From Bacillus carboniphilus (GTDB taxonomy: Bacteria; Bacillota; Bacilli; Bacillales; JAIVKR01): a stretch of DNA of 64,000 nucleotides. The position numbers and the translations under genes were made by a program. Each line of letters opens with the position of its first letter. Positions within the stretch are counted from its first letter, which is position 1. This document shows, in pieces, positions 1-10,129 of the stretch. Where the stretch lies: positions 2,407,822 through 2,471,821 of the forward strand of contig NZ_CP129013.1 of NCBI RefSeq assembly GCF_020524035.2, written 5' to 3'. The notes beneath the pieces were generated by a model, which saw nothing but the letters and a program-made list of their open reading frames with translations, was not told the DNA's origin and ran no database searches.

Positions 1-600
1 ATCGCCTAGTCCTGGAACAATATAACCTTTTTCATTTAGCTTTTCATCTAATCCAGCGATAAAAATATCAATGTCAGGGTGCGCTGTTTTTACTTCTTCT
101 ACCCCTTCTGGAGCCGCAATTAAACACATGAACTTAATGCTTTTTGCTCCTCGCTTTTTCAAACTATTAATTGCTTCAACCGCGGATCCTCCCGTTGCCA
201 ACATGGGATCAACAACGATAAAATCACGTTCTTCTACATCTGAAGGTAACTTAACATAGTACTCTACAGGTTTTAACGTTTCTGGATCACGATAGAGTCC
301 GATATGACCTACTTTTGCCGCAGGAATTAATTTTAATATGCCATCTACCATCCCAAGTCCAGCACGAAGAATAGGAATAATACCCAGCTTTTTCCCTGAC
401 AAAATTTTCGATGTTGCTTTACTAACAGGGGTGTCAATTTCAATGTCTTCAAGTGGCAAATCACGCGTAATTTCAAATGCCATTAAGGTAGCGACTTCAT
501 CCACTAGTTCTCTAAAGTCTTTTGTACCCGTTCCTTTTTTTCTTATGTACGTTAATTTATGTTGAATAAGAGGGTGATCAAACACATAAACTTTACCCAA
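1..600 (-). CDS. upp: Uracil phosphoribosyltransferase, 3' end cut off by the window
   Basis: Upp converts uracil and PRPP to UMP in pyrimidine salvage. The translated minus strand contains the PRPP-binding loop [11 protein letters not shown] and reaches the C-terminal VPGLGD motif at the first base of the window. About nine residues are therefore missing compared with the usual 209. The start is a TTG at 598-600 preceded by AAAAGGAG, giving the N-terminus [11 protein letters not shown]. It lies downstream of glyA on the same strand, as in Bacillus. Confidence 0.95.
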   Translation of the reverse strand, partial: MGKVYVFDHPLIQHKLTYIRKKGTGTKDFRELVDEVATLMAFEITRDLPLEDIEIDTPVSKATSKILSGKKLGIIPILRAGLGMVDGILKLIPAAKVGHIGLYRDPETLKPVEYYVKLPSDVEERDFIVVDPMLATGGSAVEAINSLKKRGAKSIKFMCLIAAPEGVEEVKTAHPDIDIFIAGLDEKLNEKGYIVPGLGD

Positions 601-667
601 TTTACTCCAGCTCCTTTTAGTTGTTTACAGGCGAATAGGCTCGAGATTAACTCAAGCCATGTTAGTA

Positions 668-1904
668 TTACTCATATAAAGGAAATTTGCTCGTTAATGC
701 TTCAACTTTTTCTGCCGCTTGCTTTAGCTTTTCTTCATCTTCATGATTCTTTAAAGCAAGGGCCATGATAGAAGCAATTTCATCCATCTCTTCTAAACCG
801 AAACCTCTGCTTGTCACGGCAGCTGTACCAATACGGATTCCACTCGTAACAAATGGGCTTTCCGGGTCAAAAGGAATGGTATTTTTATTTGACGTCACAC
901 CAATGTCATCTAAAACCTTTTCTGCTACTTTCCCTGTCAAACCAACCTTACTTACATCAATTTGTAGTAAATGATTGTCTGTTCCTCCAGAGATAATCGT
1001 AAGACCTTCTTCTTTCAGTTTTTCAGCTAGTCTTTTTGCATTGTCGATGATGTTTTGTGCATATTGTTTAAAATCAGCTTGGAGGGCCTCACCAAAGGCA
1101 ACTGCTTTTGCTGAAATAACATGCATTAACGGACCACCTTGAATGCCAGGGAAGATCGATTTATCAATTTTCTTTGCAAATTCTTCTTTACAAAGAATCA
1201 TTCCACCACGAGGACCACGGAGAGTTTTATGAGTCGTTGTTGTCACAAAATCAGCGTATGGAACTGGATTTGGATGAAGTCCAGCTGCAACTAATCCAGC
1301 AATATGGGCCATATCCACCATTAAGTATGCACCAACTTCATCAGCAATATCTTTGAATTTAGCAAAGTCAATTTCCCGAGGATACGCACTAGCTCCAGCA
1401 ACAATAAGCTTCGGTTTATGTTCAATCGCTTTTGCACGAACATCATCATAATTGATACGATGAGAATCTTCATCTACGCCGTATTCTACGAAATTATATT
1501 GAACTCCACTAAAGTTAACCGGGCTTCCATGTGTTAAATGTCCACCATGTGACAAGTTCATTCCTAATACCGTATCGCCATGCTCTAAAACGGTAAAATA
1601 AACAGCCATGTTCGCTTGAGCACCTGAATGAGGTTGTACGTTGGCATGCTCTGCCCCAAAAAAGTTCTTTCGCACGATCGCGAGCAAGATCTTCGACCAC
1701 ATCTACATATTCACAACCACCATAATAACGACGTCCCGGATAACCTTCTGCATATTTATTGGTCAAAACGGAACCTTGAGCTTCCATAACAGCTTCTGAA
1801 ACAAAATTCTCTGAAGCAATCAATTCAATTTTCGTTCTTTGTCTACCTAGCTCTTGTTGTATCGCCTTATATACTTGTGGATCTTGTTTTTCAATCAGAC
1901 TCAT
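668..1904 (-). pseudogene. glyA: Serine hydroxymethyltransferase, single-base frameshift
   Basis: GlyA interconverts serine and glycine with tetrahydrofolate and supplies one-carbon units. The N-terminal part ([10 protein letters not shown]...) starts at an ATG at 1902-1904 behind GGGGGAG. The rest, with the PLP-lysine motif [10 protein letters not shown], is in another frame. The shift falls in an A6 run at 1658-1663 (T6 in the coding strand). One T fewer restores the expected [15 protein letters not shown]. Everything else is intact and full length (about 412 residues), so a sequencing or assembly error in the homopolymer is as likely as a real mutation. Confidence 0.9.
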
Positions 1905-1965
1905 AACGTCTCCCCCCTTAAATATGATGTCCATTGTCTCGTTGACCTATCATTTTAACTTCTTT

Positions 1966-1971
1966 ATTGTA
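1966..1971 (-). promoter_or_regulatory. Possible glyA -10 element
   Basis: On the minus strand the motif TGCTACAAT (extended -10 form) lies about 60 bases before the glyA start codon. No good -35 box is seen. It is a tentative sigma-A promoter call based on the extended -10 only. Confidence 0.3.
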
Positions 1972-2004
1972 GCATGACTAATTAACAAGTGGAAAACCTT
2001 TTAA

Positions 2005-2039
2005 ACAACAAAAATCTGTCCTTTTGGTTAAAGACAGAT
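2005..2039 (-). terminator. Rho-independent terminator of the 2.0-4.0 kb cluster
   Basis: On the minus strand ATCTGTC and GACAGAT form a 7-bp stem with a 12-base loop, followed by TTTTGTTGTTT. It lies just after the small gene ending at 2057 and before glyA. Confidence 0.7.
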
Positions 2040-2056
2040 CCATCCTTTACATTCAC

Positions 2057-2218
2057 TTAATTCATCGTGACACGGTCAACTTGCTCATGTAATATTTCCA
2101 TATTTTTCTTTACTTTTTTAGAAACGTCACATAAGACTTCAATGGATGTTCCTTTATTATGAGATAACTGAAAAACGATATCTTCAAAAAGCTTTTCCAT
2201 CTCTTCTAATATAGCCAT
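2057..2218 (-). CDS. Small helical protein, unknown function
   Basis: This 53-residue reading frame starts MAILEEMEKL and ends QVDRVTMN. It begins 12 bases after the stop of the decayed gene upstream and ends before a terminator, so it is probably the last member of that transcription unit. It has no clear Shine-Dalgarno sequence, no membrane segment and a predicted helical, Lys/Glu-rich composition. It could be a small partner of the lipase-like gene or a fragment of it. No family is recognised. Confidence 0.35.
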   Translation of the reverse strand: MAILEEMEKLFEDIVFQLSHNKGTSIEVLCDVSKKVKKNMEILHEQVDRVTMN

Positions 2219-2230
2219 CGCGGCATAGTT

Positions 2231-4003
2231 TTATTGATGAACAAATTGATATTGTCCAGGATGGAAGATGGCGTTATCAACATAAGGTTTAAACTGATTT
2301 AGTAAGGTAGGGTACCCCTCACCCAAACTTTCAATTGCATCTTTGAGACCTTCAAGGGTGAGTGAAATTTCTTTTAACGGACCCAAAGCAAGTTCAGCAC
2401 CGTTCTTTATGTTTTCGTCATAATCAGTAAAAATACTAGCAACAATGTTTGGCAAACCTCCGTAACACATAACATTTTTACTAGTATTGATGGTCCTAAT
2501 AATATCATTAACATACTTTTTTAATAAGAGTATGATTGCCTTTATAGCCAATAGTATTGGACTAAGTTTGTTTTGTGTAGAAGTTGAAAACTCTAAAAAA
2601 GCATTATCTGCATGTTCTTCTTTTTTATGTAACTTTGTAAGCATATAAGGTGATTCTTCAAATCAAAAGTGTCCGTATTCTTTACTTTTTGAACTTCCGA
2701 AACACCAGAATTACCGTTGATTGCATTCCCCAATGAACGGTCTCTATGATCAAATGCCTTCAGAACATCTTCTACTTGCGTTCTATACTCGGATAAATGG
2801 ACCATCATATTATCTTTATTCCTATTAACAACCTCAAAGTGTTCCTTTAATTCTTCTACGACAGCATCTGACCAAATATCTTTTCCATCTTCAAACAATT
2901 CAACGATATTTTTCAAAATCAAATCTCTTAATGAATAGGTTAAATCACTTATCATATCTCTTAAATCATATAATTTCTGTCTAACACTCTCAAACAAACT
3001 CTCTACACTAACATCCGTACGAGTAATAAACACTAATAATTCCATCGGTGGAGAGTTTAATAATTTATTAAGGAACAAGCTTTTTTGTTCAGCTTCAGAA
3101 AGGAGTTGCAGAGCATCCTCAACCATATTTTGTAACCCATTGCTAATGTGAGTAATATTCAAACCCTCACCGATAATATAATCCAATAATCCTTCAAATT
3201 TCTCTTGCAATTCATTTACCCGCTTACTATATTTACTTCCTTCATCATCAATAATTGCAAACGAGTTCCCTAAGTAGTCTTGTGCAAATTGGAGGCGCTC
3301 TTTTACATTCGTATCAAGAGATGACGCTAAAAGGATCATGCTTTTCTTTATCAATATCGATTCGCTCGGAGTATCCTCCATAAAGAGGTATTCCCGTCCA
3401 AATACTTGTCACAATATGCGAATCCGCATCTATATAGATTCTCCCATAACCTGGCTTCCCCTTCTCACCAATGGTGTAATATTGTATACCATCTTTTGTA
3501 TTACGGTAACCGGTATGATTCGTTATCGCCTGATCTATCCCTGGAATCCCGTTATTTATATTATATCTCTTCCCCGGAATTTGATGCCCGTATCCACCTG
3601 CATCTAGCGACTTCGTCAACACATCAAAGTCACTACAATAGTTGGTAATATTATCATATGGTTGACCAGGTTCAATCATATGCTCTGGTAGCGGCGAAGG
3701 ATTTAACGTAACAGCCGTAACACCAGGATTTTGAACAGCAACCGCGTTCGTTAGTCCACCACCAAGTGAGTTTCCCGTCACATAGGATACGCCACCCACT
3801 TTTTTATACTTCTCATCCATTTCTTCATAATAATCAACAGCGGCGCGAACTTGATGAGGAGTGAATTCACTGACTAATTGAGCATCCGCCCTTATGTCAT
3901 TAAAACTGCCCATATCTGTTCCGACGTAGACGACGTAATCTCCTGTGGTGACGTTTTTGACTGTTAGAGAGACTTTGAATCTTACTGTATTTACTAAAAA
4001 CAC
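2231..4003 (-). pseudogene. Lipase-like protein with long helical C-terminal region, multiply frameshifted
   Basis: Three overlapping frames read as one decayed gene. The first (3314-4003) is an alpha/beta-hydrolase-like domain with the nucleophile elbow GNSLGGG and the segment VYVGTDMGSFNDIRADAQ. It opens without a normal start: the open frame begins after a stop with ELAGLHTYLKYP, so the N-terminus is lost. The second (2593-3381) and third (2231-2644) are helical and amphipathic. Frame changes fall near 3320-3340 and 2625-2665. The layout, a lipase domain plus a helical region, resembles large secreted effector-like proteins of Firmicutes, but the family cannot be fixed from sequence alone. 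It sits directly beside the core gene glyA in an accessory block. Confidence 0.55.
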
Positions 4004-4109
4004 AGCTTGGATTGGATATTTTAAGTAAGTATGTAACCCTGCTAATTCAACAAGAACTTATTTGGAACGACTGTATTTCTTAATCCATTGAAGCCTCCGT
4101 TTACTAAAA

Positions 4110-4844
4110 TCAAAGGTATGCTATTGCTGGTTCTACGTCAAACATTCCACTTTCTTTTAGAAATTGGGAAACTAAATGGATGTGAGCAGCTCCGATAATT
4201 AAAACGGTTCTGTCTGAAGGAGAGCTGTTTAACTTTGCCAAGTTGGAGTATATTATTAAATTTCTTTGATACCACCACCTGAGCCAATCAATGCCTACAT
4301 AGTCATTTTCACTTCCGATACGTGCTAATGCCAAATACATCTCGTGTTCTCTTTTCACACTGCTTTCTCTATTCATTTCTTTCATTAGGTCCACAATGCT
4401 TTTGTCGGCTAAGTTGAAATCTCTTCCTGAACGATACTTTTCATTTATATATTCATAAAGGTCAGGCTGTTCAGTTTTTGCCCATTCAAAAACCTCTCCA
4501 ATCCCTCTATTTCCAACAGTTTTCATCCAATCAACTGCATAAACCTTTTGGTGACCCAATTCTGAAGCTATTCTAAAACCATATTGATGTATTTCGTCAA
4601 TTTTCAGTTCGAACTCACTATTCAAATATTGCCAGTATTCTTCATTTATTTCTTCTTCATTTTCTTTTACAACTTCAAAAGCCAGTTTAGTTGGATTAAA
4701 TCTTTTTACCTTTTCTACAACTTCCCTTATTTCTTTTTGCCTTCTTTCGTTTAGTAAATCATCAAATTCCACTTTATAAATATCGGGCGTATATCTCATA
4801 TGAAATGTACCTAATACCATAACTTTAGGTTTATGTTGCTCCAT
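4110..4844 (-). CDS. DUF5694 (TraB/Tiki-like) domain protein
   Basis: The protein is about 244 residues with the N-terminal signature VMVLGTFHM and a later GAAHIHLVSQFL, the pattern of DUF5694 proteins related to the TraB/GumN group. Conserved His and Glu residues suggest a metal-dependent hydrolase-like fold, but the function is unknown. I chose the ATG at 4842-4844 because GGAGGGG lies about 8 bases upstream; the longer frame begins inside the adjacent IS boundary. No signal peptide is seen. The insertion sequence ends 23 bases upstream of the start codon, so the original promoter has been displaced. Confidence 0.75.
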   Translation of the reverse strand: MEQHKPKVMVLGTFHMRYTPDIYKVEFDDLLNERRQKEIREVVEKVKRFNPTKLAFEVVKENEEEINEEYWQYLNSEFELKIDEIHQYGFRIASELGHQKVYAVDWMKTVGNRGIGEVFEWAKTEQPDLYEYINEKYRSGRDFNLADKSIVDLMKEMNRESSVKREHEMYLALARIGSENDYVGIDWLRWWYQRNLIIYSNLAKLNSSPSDRTVLIIGAAHIHLVSQFLKESGMFDVEPAIAYL

Positions 4845-5010
4845 ATTTATTCCCCTCCGGAATTTACGTACTGTCAAAAGTTTTATAGTAAAAAGCGTTA
4901 AAACACATGATTTAAAAGCTTTTAAACAAAAAAACTTGTCACCGCCCCTAAAATCTAAGGATAATTGAGGTTACCACAACACCCAAAAACCTAGATAAGG
5001 AAGTGACAAG

Positions 5011-6440
5011 TTGTACCCTCAAATTATAACCTATTTACTTGTATTAATAAAATATCAAGATCAAATGATTCGGACACTGTTAACCTTGTTGCTTGGTAAA
5101 AGTGTGTTTGAAAAGTCTACTGAAAAACCCGTTAATAAACCCTACCGTAAGCTTCAAGTGGATCACTTACCGATTGTTGAGATTCCAGAAAAGCTGGACT
5201 TTAATCAACTGTTGGCGGAGCACCTTGAATCAAAAGGAAAACCTTTAAAACCCGTTAAAAGGCGTTCTGGTAAACCGATTCCTTCTTCTATTCAATGTCC
5301 AAAGTGTGGTGCACCATCGTCGTATTTGTATGCGAATAATGGTGATAAAGGACAGTATCAATGTAAGGTGTGTTCCTGTCTTTTCAGTGAGAAAAATCGA
5401 TATTTGAAAGAAGCGATTTTCAAGTGCCCTCACTGCATGAAATCCCTTGAAAAGATTAAAGAAAGAACCGATTTTAATGTGTGGAAGTGTCGACATAACC
5501 ACTGTTCTTATTATCAAAAGAAAATCAAGGCCATGACATCAAAAGAAGAGAAAAAACAGTTCAAAGAAGATCCTCATGATTTTAAGGTTCGTTATATTTT
5601 CAGAGAGTTCACCCTTGATTTTAAGCCTTTATCTAAACAATCACCTCAAAAGCAAAGGTTGATTTATCAAGGCTTTACGTGTCTCCACATACACTCTGAC
5701 CTATCACGTCAATTATGGTCTTTCTGCGCGCAAAACGGCTGCGCTCATGAAAGACATTCATGGGGTATCGATCTCTCACCAAAGCATTTTAAACTACGAA
5801 AATAGCGTTGCTTTATGGCTTAAACCTTATGTGGATCACTATCCTTATGAGCTCTCAGACCAATTTTGCGGTGATGAAACGTATATTCGTGTCAATGGTC
5901 GCTGGCACTATCTTTTTTTCTTTTTCGATGCCGTCAAAAAGGTGATTCTTTCTTACCCTGTTTCGCCTAATCGGGATACAACAGCTTGCCATCCAGGCCA
6001 TCGATGAAGTCTTACTTAAGATGAAGAAAATACCCGAAGATCTCACGTTCATTGTTGATGGAAACCCGATCTATTTACTGGCTCAGCATTTCTTTTCCCA
6101 ACATCACATTTCCTTTGATATCAAGCAAGTCATTGGGTTAACGAATGAAGATGAAGTATCAAGAGAATTCCGTCCTCTTAAGCAAATCATTGAGAGACTC
6201 AATCGAACGTTTAAAGGCAATTATCGGTCGACACATGGATTTGGCTCTGAACAAGGATCGGTTTCTTATGTTACTTTGTTTGTGGCCTACTTTAACTTTC
6301 TAAGACCACATTCTGCTTTAGAAGGAAAAGTACCGGTCATCATCAAAGACTTAGAAAAGCTTCCAAACATGCCGGCTAAATGGACCAAGCTGATTGAGTT
6401 GTCTCAACAATGGGTCATCGATCAGTCCCAAACAGCCTAA
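5011..6440 (+). pseudogene. IS transposase, frameshifted
   Basis: It is the same gene as the intact 478-residue transposase at 12503. Relative to that copy it has an in-frame 3-base insertion near 5550, a 1-base loss near 5651, a 10-base deletion near 5698 and a 1-base gain near 5985. The product is split into three frames (5011-5805, 5747-6007, 6021-6440). The zinc-ribbon part and the three catalytic-residue regions survive, but on separate frames. Confidence 0.9.
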
Positions 6441-6463
6441 CTTTTTGTTTTGCAGAGCCCTTT

Positions 6464-6620
6464 TCGCAATAGGCGTAGCGAACTCTTGACAAACCAAAGG
6501 AAGAAAAAGGTTATAATTGGTTGTCGTCAAGGGCTATTTGGTATGCCTACTTTTTGTCCCCTTCGCCCTTTGACACCTGTCATCCAACCTTTTTCGACTG
6601 TTTGTCAAGAGCAATTGCGA
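6464..6620 (+). other. Nested inverted repeats in the non-coding 3' tail of IS copy 1
   Basis: Between the transposase stop and the right end lie about 245 non-coding bases. TCGCAAT (6464-6470) pairs with ATTGCGA (6614-6620), CTCTTGACAAA (6483-6493) with TTTGTCAAGAG (6601-6611), and GTCAAGGGC (6526-6534) with GCCCTTTGAC (6565-6574, one bulge). The nesting would fold into one long hairpin. The same arms are present in copy 2 at 13963-14119. Confidence 0.6.
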
Positions 6621-6676
6621 TTATAGAGAGCGTCACAATCCCAAAAAGTCTTTAAAATGTTTTTTTCATAGATCTT

Positions 6677-6705
6677 TTGACACTGCCGAATTTACCTATT
6701 AATAT
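6677..6705 (+). promoter_or_regulatory. Hybrid promoter formed at the right IS junction
   Basis: TTGACA lies inside the right terminal repeat (6677-6682). TAATAT lies in the flanking DNA (6700-6705) with an exact 17-base spacer, a near-consensus sigma-A promoter firing rightward. No convincing plus-strand gene lies downstream. The next gene, an iron-transporter ATPase, is on the opposite strand, so antisense transcription of its terminator region is possible. Confidence 0.45.
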
Positions 6706-7003
6706 GCGTTCTTTGGGTAACCGTGAAAACCCTTTTTCTTCTGTTAAACTGATCCGTTAGCTGAATAAGCCCCTCTTTATATAATACCATAAAAAGTAAT
6801 TTATTCCTTATCATAATTAATAGAATTTTTTTTATGAAAACATTATTATAGAAGAAACAAGAATTGATTTACAAATTATCGGTGTAAAATGATGATATTA
6901 GAGGAGTAAATGATATTAATTTCAAAGCAAAGAGAACGGAAAAATAAAGGTGTATGTCAAAACAGCTCTATCACTAATCAGATCATAAAGTATTCATTGA
7001 TCC
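6706..7003. other. Intergenic stretch with no supported gene
   Basis: AT-rich DNA lies between the IS copy 1 duplication and the terminator of the iron-transport operon. A 65-codon plus-strand frame at 6910 runs through that terminator and is not believed. Confidence 0.4.
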
Positions 7004-7051
7004 TAAAAAGGCCACCTTACACTTCATTCATTAATGAGGTGCAAAGTGACC
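7004..7051 (-). terminator. Terminator of the iron ABC transporter operon
   Basis: On the minus strand about 15 bases (GGTCACTTTGCAC...) pair with the matching arm ending in GGTGGCC, with some G-U pairs and one mismatch. TTTTT follows. It lies 29 bases after the ATPase stop codon. Confidence 0.7.
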
Positions 7052-7079
7052 AATTTCGTCATGAGGAATCGTACTTTCA

Positions 7080-7844
7080 TTACATTGCCTCGAGAAATGT
7101 AATCTGAAGGTTATTGATCGAATGAGGTTCAACATGAGCTTTTACTCGAAACACATCCTTAAGCATGTCCACCGTGAACACATCAATGGGTTTTCCATCC
7201 GCAACAAGATTTCCATTATTCATCACAAGAACCTTATCACAAACTCTTGCTGCTAAGTTAAGATCATGCAGAGCGGCAACGGTAGTAAGGTTGAATCCTT
7301 TGATCATATCTAACAGTTGAATCTGGTGGTGGATATCTAAATGATTCGTCGGCTCATCTAAAAATAAAATTGACGGCTGCTGTGTTAATGCACGTGCGAT
7401 GAGAACTCTCTGTTTTTCACCGCCTGATAGCTGACTGTATCGTTGGTGACGCTTCTCCCACAAACCAACCGTTCGAAGGGAACGATTCAAGCATTCTCGA
7501 TCTTCTTTTGTATCAAACTCAAATAACCTTTTATGGGGTGACCTTCCCATCATCACCATTTCTTCAATAGAAAAGTCGTAGTTCTCTCCGTTCTCTTGCA
7601 TAAGAACAGCTACTTCCTTTGCTAGTTCCTTCATACTAATATTTGAAGTTGACTGCCCATTCACATATACAGTACCGGAATTTAGCGTTTTCACTTTGTA
7701 TAATGAACTTAACAAAGTAGTTTTCCCACTCCCATTAGGGCCGACAATTCCAACAAAAGTACCAGAATCTACCTCAAAACATATATTTCGGATGATGGAC
7801 TCACCTTGAATTTTGACCTCCACTTGTTCACTAGAAACAGTCAT
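7080..7844 (-). CDS. Iron-complex (siderophore-type) ABC transporter ATP-binding protein
   Basis: This 254-residue FecE/FhuC-type ATPase powers uptake of an iron chelate, heme or cobalamin. Walker A (GPNGSGKTTL), the signature LSGGEKQR and Walker B (ILFLDEPTNHLD) are all present. Its start overlaps the permease stop by 4 bases, so the two are translationally coupled. The three-gene order (binding protein, permease, ATPase) is typical of metallophore importers. The substrate cannot be told from sequence. Confidence 0.9.
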   Translation of the reverse strand: MTVSSEQVEVKIQGESIIRNICFEVDSGTFVGIVGPNGSGKTTLLSSLYKVKTLNSGTVYVNGQSTSNISMKELAKEVAVLMQENGENYDFSIEEMVMMGRSPHKRLFEFDTKEDRECLNRSLRTVGLWEKRHQRYSQLSGGEKQRVLIARALTQQPSILFLDEPTNHLDIHHQIQLLDMIKGFNLTTVAALHDLNLAARVCDKVLVMNNGNLVADGKPIDVFTVDMLKDVFRVKAHVEPHSINNLQITFLEAM

Positions 7845-8905
7845 TCTCCTCCACCTCCAAACGAATAGGAACCTCTTCTAAGAAGCCATATGAAGAAAGG
7901 ACCTCCAAAAAGGGCAGTGACGATCCCTATCGGTAGTTCTTGAGGGTCTAAAACAATTCTTGCGGCGACGTCGCACCAAATGAGAAAAATCGCACCTATA
8001 AGCATACTGAAAGGTAAAACTCGTAAATGATTGGAGCCAACCATAAGTCTCGCAATATGAGGAATCATTAATCCCACAAAACCAATCGAACCGCTTACCG
8101 CAACTAAAACGCCAGTCATTAGAGATACCATTACAACTAGGATAATTCTAAAACGATCAACATTTACGCCCATACTACCAGCTGCTTCTTCACCCATCAA
8201 AAGCAAATTTAAATGCCTATAGTGAAGAAGTAAATAGATGAATCCTATTAAAACAATCACACTTGGAATGGGTAAATACATCCACTTTGCTCCTGCTAAA
8301 CTTCCCATCATCCAATACAATGCATTTTTGATCGCTTCTTCTCTCGGCGCAGAAATCACAATAAAGTTAGTTAAAGCAGAAAGGATCATTGAAACGGCTA
8401 TCCCAGCTAACAAGATGCGAGTAGTGGACATTCTTCCTTTTACTTTTGCAAGGAGTAAAACTAAAAATAATGACAAAAGCGATCCTAAAAATGCAGCCAT
8501 AGAAAGGGCATACTGACCAAACATGGAAAATAACCCGAGTAAGATCACAAGTGTTGCTCCAACTGAAGCTCCTGATGAAACGCCTAATATATAAGGGTCA
8601 GCTAAAGAATTTCGAACAAGCGCTTGAATGGCCACTCCACAAATAGCTAGTCCTGCCCCAACAATCCCGGCTAAAAGAACTCTAGGAAATCGTATATCCC
8701 AAATAATATGATATTGTGCAACTGACCAATCTGCAGAACCTAGCTGTGTTCCTCCTGTTAATTCAGAGAAAATTATTTTCCATACAGTGAAGGGATGTAT
8801 ATCCACTGGACCTGCCGTTATTGAATAAGTAATCGATACTACTAAGAAGATTATTAATCCAGCACAAGTAATAAAGAAGGATTTCTTTGATTTATTTTTT
8901 AGCAT
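7841..8905 (-). CDS. FecCD-family iron-complex ABC transporter permease
   Basis: The 354-residue membrane protein has about nine or ten hydrophobic helices. It carries the family motifs RFPRVLLAGIVGAGLAICG near residue 75 and GSIGFVGLMIPHIAR near residue 270. It forms the membrane channel with the ATPase encoded next. It follows the binding-protein gene by 15 bases. The single permease gene implies a homodimer, as in BtuC. Confidence 0.92.
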   Translation of the reverse strand: MLKNKSKKSFFITCAGLIIFLVVSITYSITAGPVDIHPFTVWKIIFSELTGGTQLGSADWSVAQYHIIWDIRFPRVLLAGIVGAGLAICGVAIQALVRNSLADPYILGVSSGASVGATLVILLGLFSMFGQYALSMAAFLGSLLSLFLVLLLAKVKGRMSTTRILLAGIAVSMILSALTNFIVISAPREEAIKNALYWMMGSLAGAKWMYLPIPSVIVLIGFIYLLLHYRHLNLLLMGEEAAGSMGVNVDRFRIILVVMVSLMTGVLVAVSGSIGFVGLMIPHIARLMVGSNHLRVLPFSMLIGAIFLIWCDVAARIVLDPQELPIGIVTALFGGPFFIWLLRRGSYSFGGGGE

Positions 8906-8920
8906 GATATTTGGCTACTC

Positions 8921-9931
8921 TCAATTTCCTGAAAACTCATCAGGATAAAACCCTTTAGCTAACAGCTCTACTGCATCATCATTCTGAATCCCTTCAAAAA
9001 CTGATGAAAGAGGTAAAATGACGAACCTTTCATTTTTAATCGCTTCTACATCTTGTAAAGCTGGATTAGTAAGTAATTCCTCTATTTTATCTTCGGTTGG
9101 CATTTCCGAATATTCATTAATAACAATGACTTCCGGGTTTCTTTTTACTAACTCTTCCCAACTTACTTCCGTCCATGTTTTTTCAATATCATCAAATACG
9201 TTTTTACCACCTGCCAATTCAATTAAATGAGTTTCTAATGATTGAGCAGATGTAAAAAGTGCTTCCCCTCCCATATCCATAACGGCTACTTTAAGAGGTT
9301 CTTGCTGATCATTTATTTTTTCTTGAACAGAGGTAATGTTACTTTCCATTTCAGTTATAAGTTCCTCAGCGCGTTCTTCAATATCAAAAATCTTTCCTAA
9401 TTGGCGAATGTCTTCATACACATCTTCCATCATTGCCCCTGGTGTATAGGTCCCTTTGGATACTAATACATCAATACCATATTCCTCTAATGTATCAGGA
9501 GTCCCAATCGCTGTATCATTAAAGGCGCTTTCTCTACCGAACATAAAATCTGGTTCGTAATCTAAAATAGCTTCTAAAGCAGGATAATTATGATCAGATT
9601 GTGAAATTGTCGGGATTTCGTCAAACTCTTTCTTTACCTCTTCTGCAATGATACTTTCATGCCCTATTACCTTTGCAACTATTTTATCTCCAAGCCCTAA
9701 TGCAAGTAAAATCTCGGTTGTATGATCATTCGTACTAATAATTTTTGATGGTGTTTCCTCAACAATAAATTCACGGTTATAGTTAGTGATTTTCACAGCA
9801 GACTCATCTTCATTTACAGTCTTTTCAACTTGCTTGTCCCCTGTCTTTTGTTCCACTTTTTCTACTTGACCACATGCTCCTAATAATATCGTTAAGGTCG
9901 TAGCAACCATCCATACCTTTTTCATGCTCAT
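8921..9931 (-). CDS. Iron-complex ABC transporter substrate-binding lipoprotein
   Basis: It is a lipoprotein with signal MKKVWMVATTLTILLGACG; the lipobox cysteine is at about residue 20. The mature part is a class III periplasmic-binding fold joined by one long helix, as in FhuD/BtuF proteins. It captures the chelate outside the membrane and hands it to the FecCD permease. Two ATG starts six bases apart are possible. The second (9923-9925) has GGAAG at about 9 bases and gives the classical signal start. No Fur box was recognised upstream. Confidence 0.9.
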   Translation of the reverse strand: MSMKKVWMVATTLTILLGACGQVEKVEQKTGDKQVEKTVNEDESAVKITNYNREFIVEETPSKIISTNDHTTEILLALGLGDKIVAKVIGHESIIAEEVKKEFDEIPTISQSDHNYPALEAILDYEPDFMFGRESAFNDTAIGTPDTLEEYGIDVLVSKGTYTPGAMMEDVYEDIRQLGKIFDIEERAEELITEMESNITSVQEKINDQQEPLKVAVMDMGGEALFTSAQSLETHLIELAGGKNVFDDIEKTWTEVSWEELVKRNPEVIVINEYSEMPTEDKIEELLTNPALQDVEAIKNERFVILPLSSVFEGIQNDDAVELLAKGFYPDEFSGN

Positions 9932-10129
9932 TTTCTTCCATTCCCCTTTTTTGTCAAAATACTTTTACAAGAATAAATTATAAATAGAGAATGTGAAGAA
10001 AGAATGAAGAACAGTGAAATTTGATAGATATTTTTAATAGTTTAAAATTCATAGTGTTGCAAACTTCATAACACTCGAACATAAAAGAACTTACTTCATT
10101 TATTGAAAACAAAATTTATAACTTCTCTT

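Larger units (their letters stand above)
4867..6687 (+). mobile_element. IS6-like insertion sequence, copy 1 (decayed)
   Basis: This 1.82-kb element is almost identical to the one at 12360-14186. Its ends are imperfect inverted repeats (left GTACTGTCAAAAG; right, read inward, GGCAGTGTCAAAAG). GAATTTAC occurs on both sides (4860-4867 and 6688-6695), an apparent 7-8-bp target duplication of the size made by IS6-family elements. Compared with copy 2 it has several indels in the transposase gene, so it is not autonomous. The high identity between the copies suggests recent spread. Confidence 0.9.

Noticed and set aside
6487..6516. Promoter inside the IS tail (TTGACA and TATAAT)
   Set aside because: The hexamers are perfect, but the 20-base spacer is too long for normal sigma-A activity. 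It is noted only as part of the tail structure.
6910..7107. 65-codon plus-strand frame after IS copy 1
   Set aside because: It runs through the terminator of the iron-transport operon and into the end of the ATPase gene, and its composition is not protein-like.
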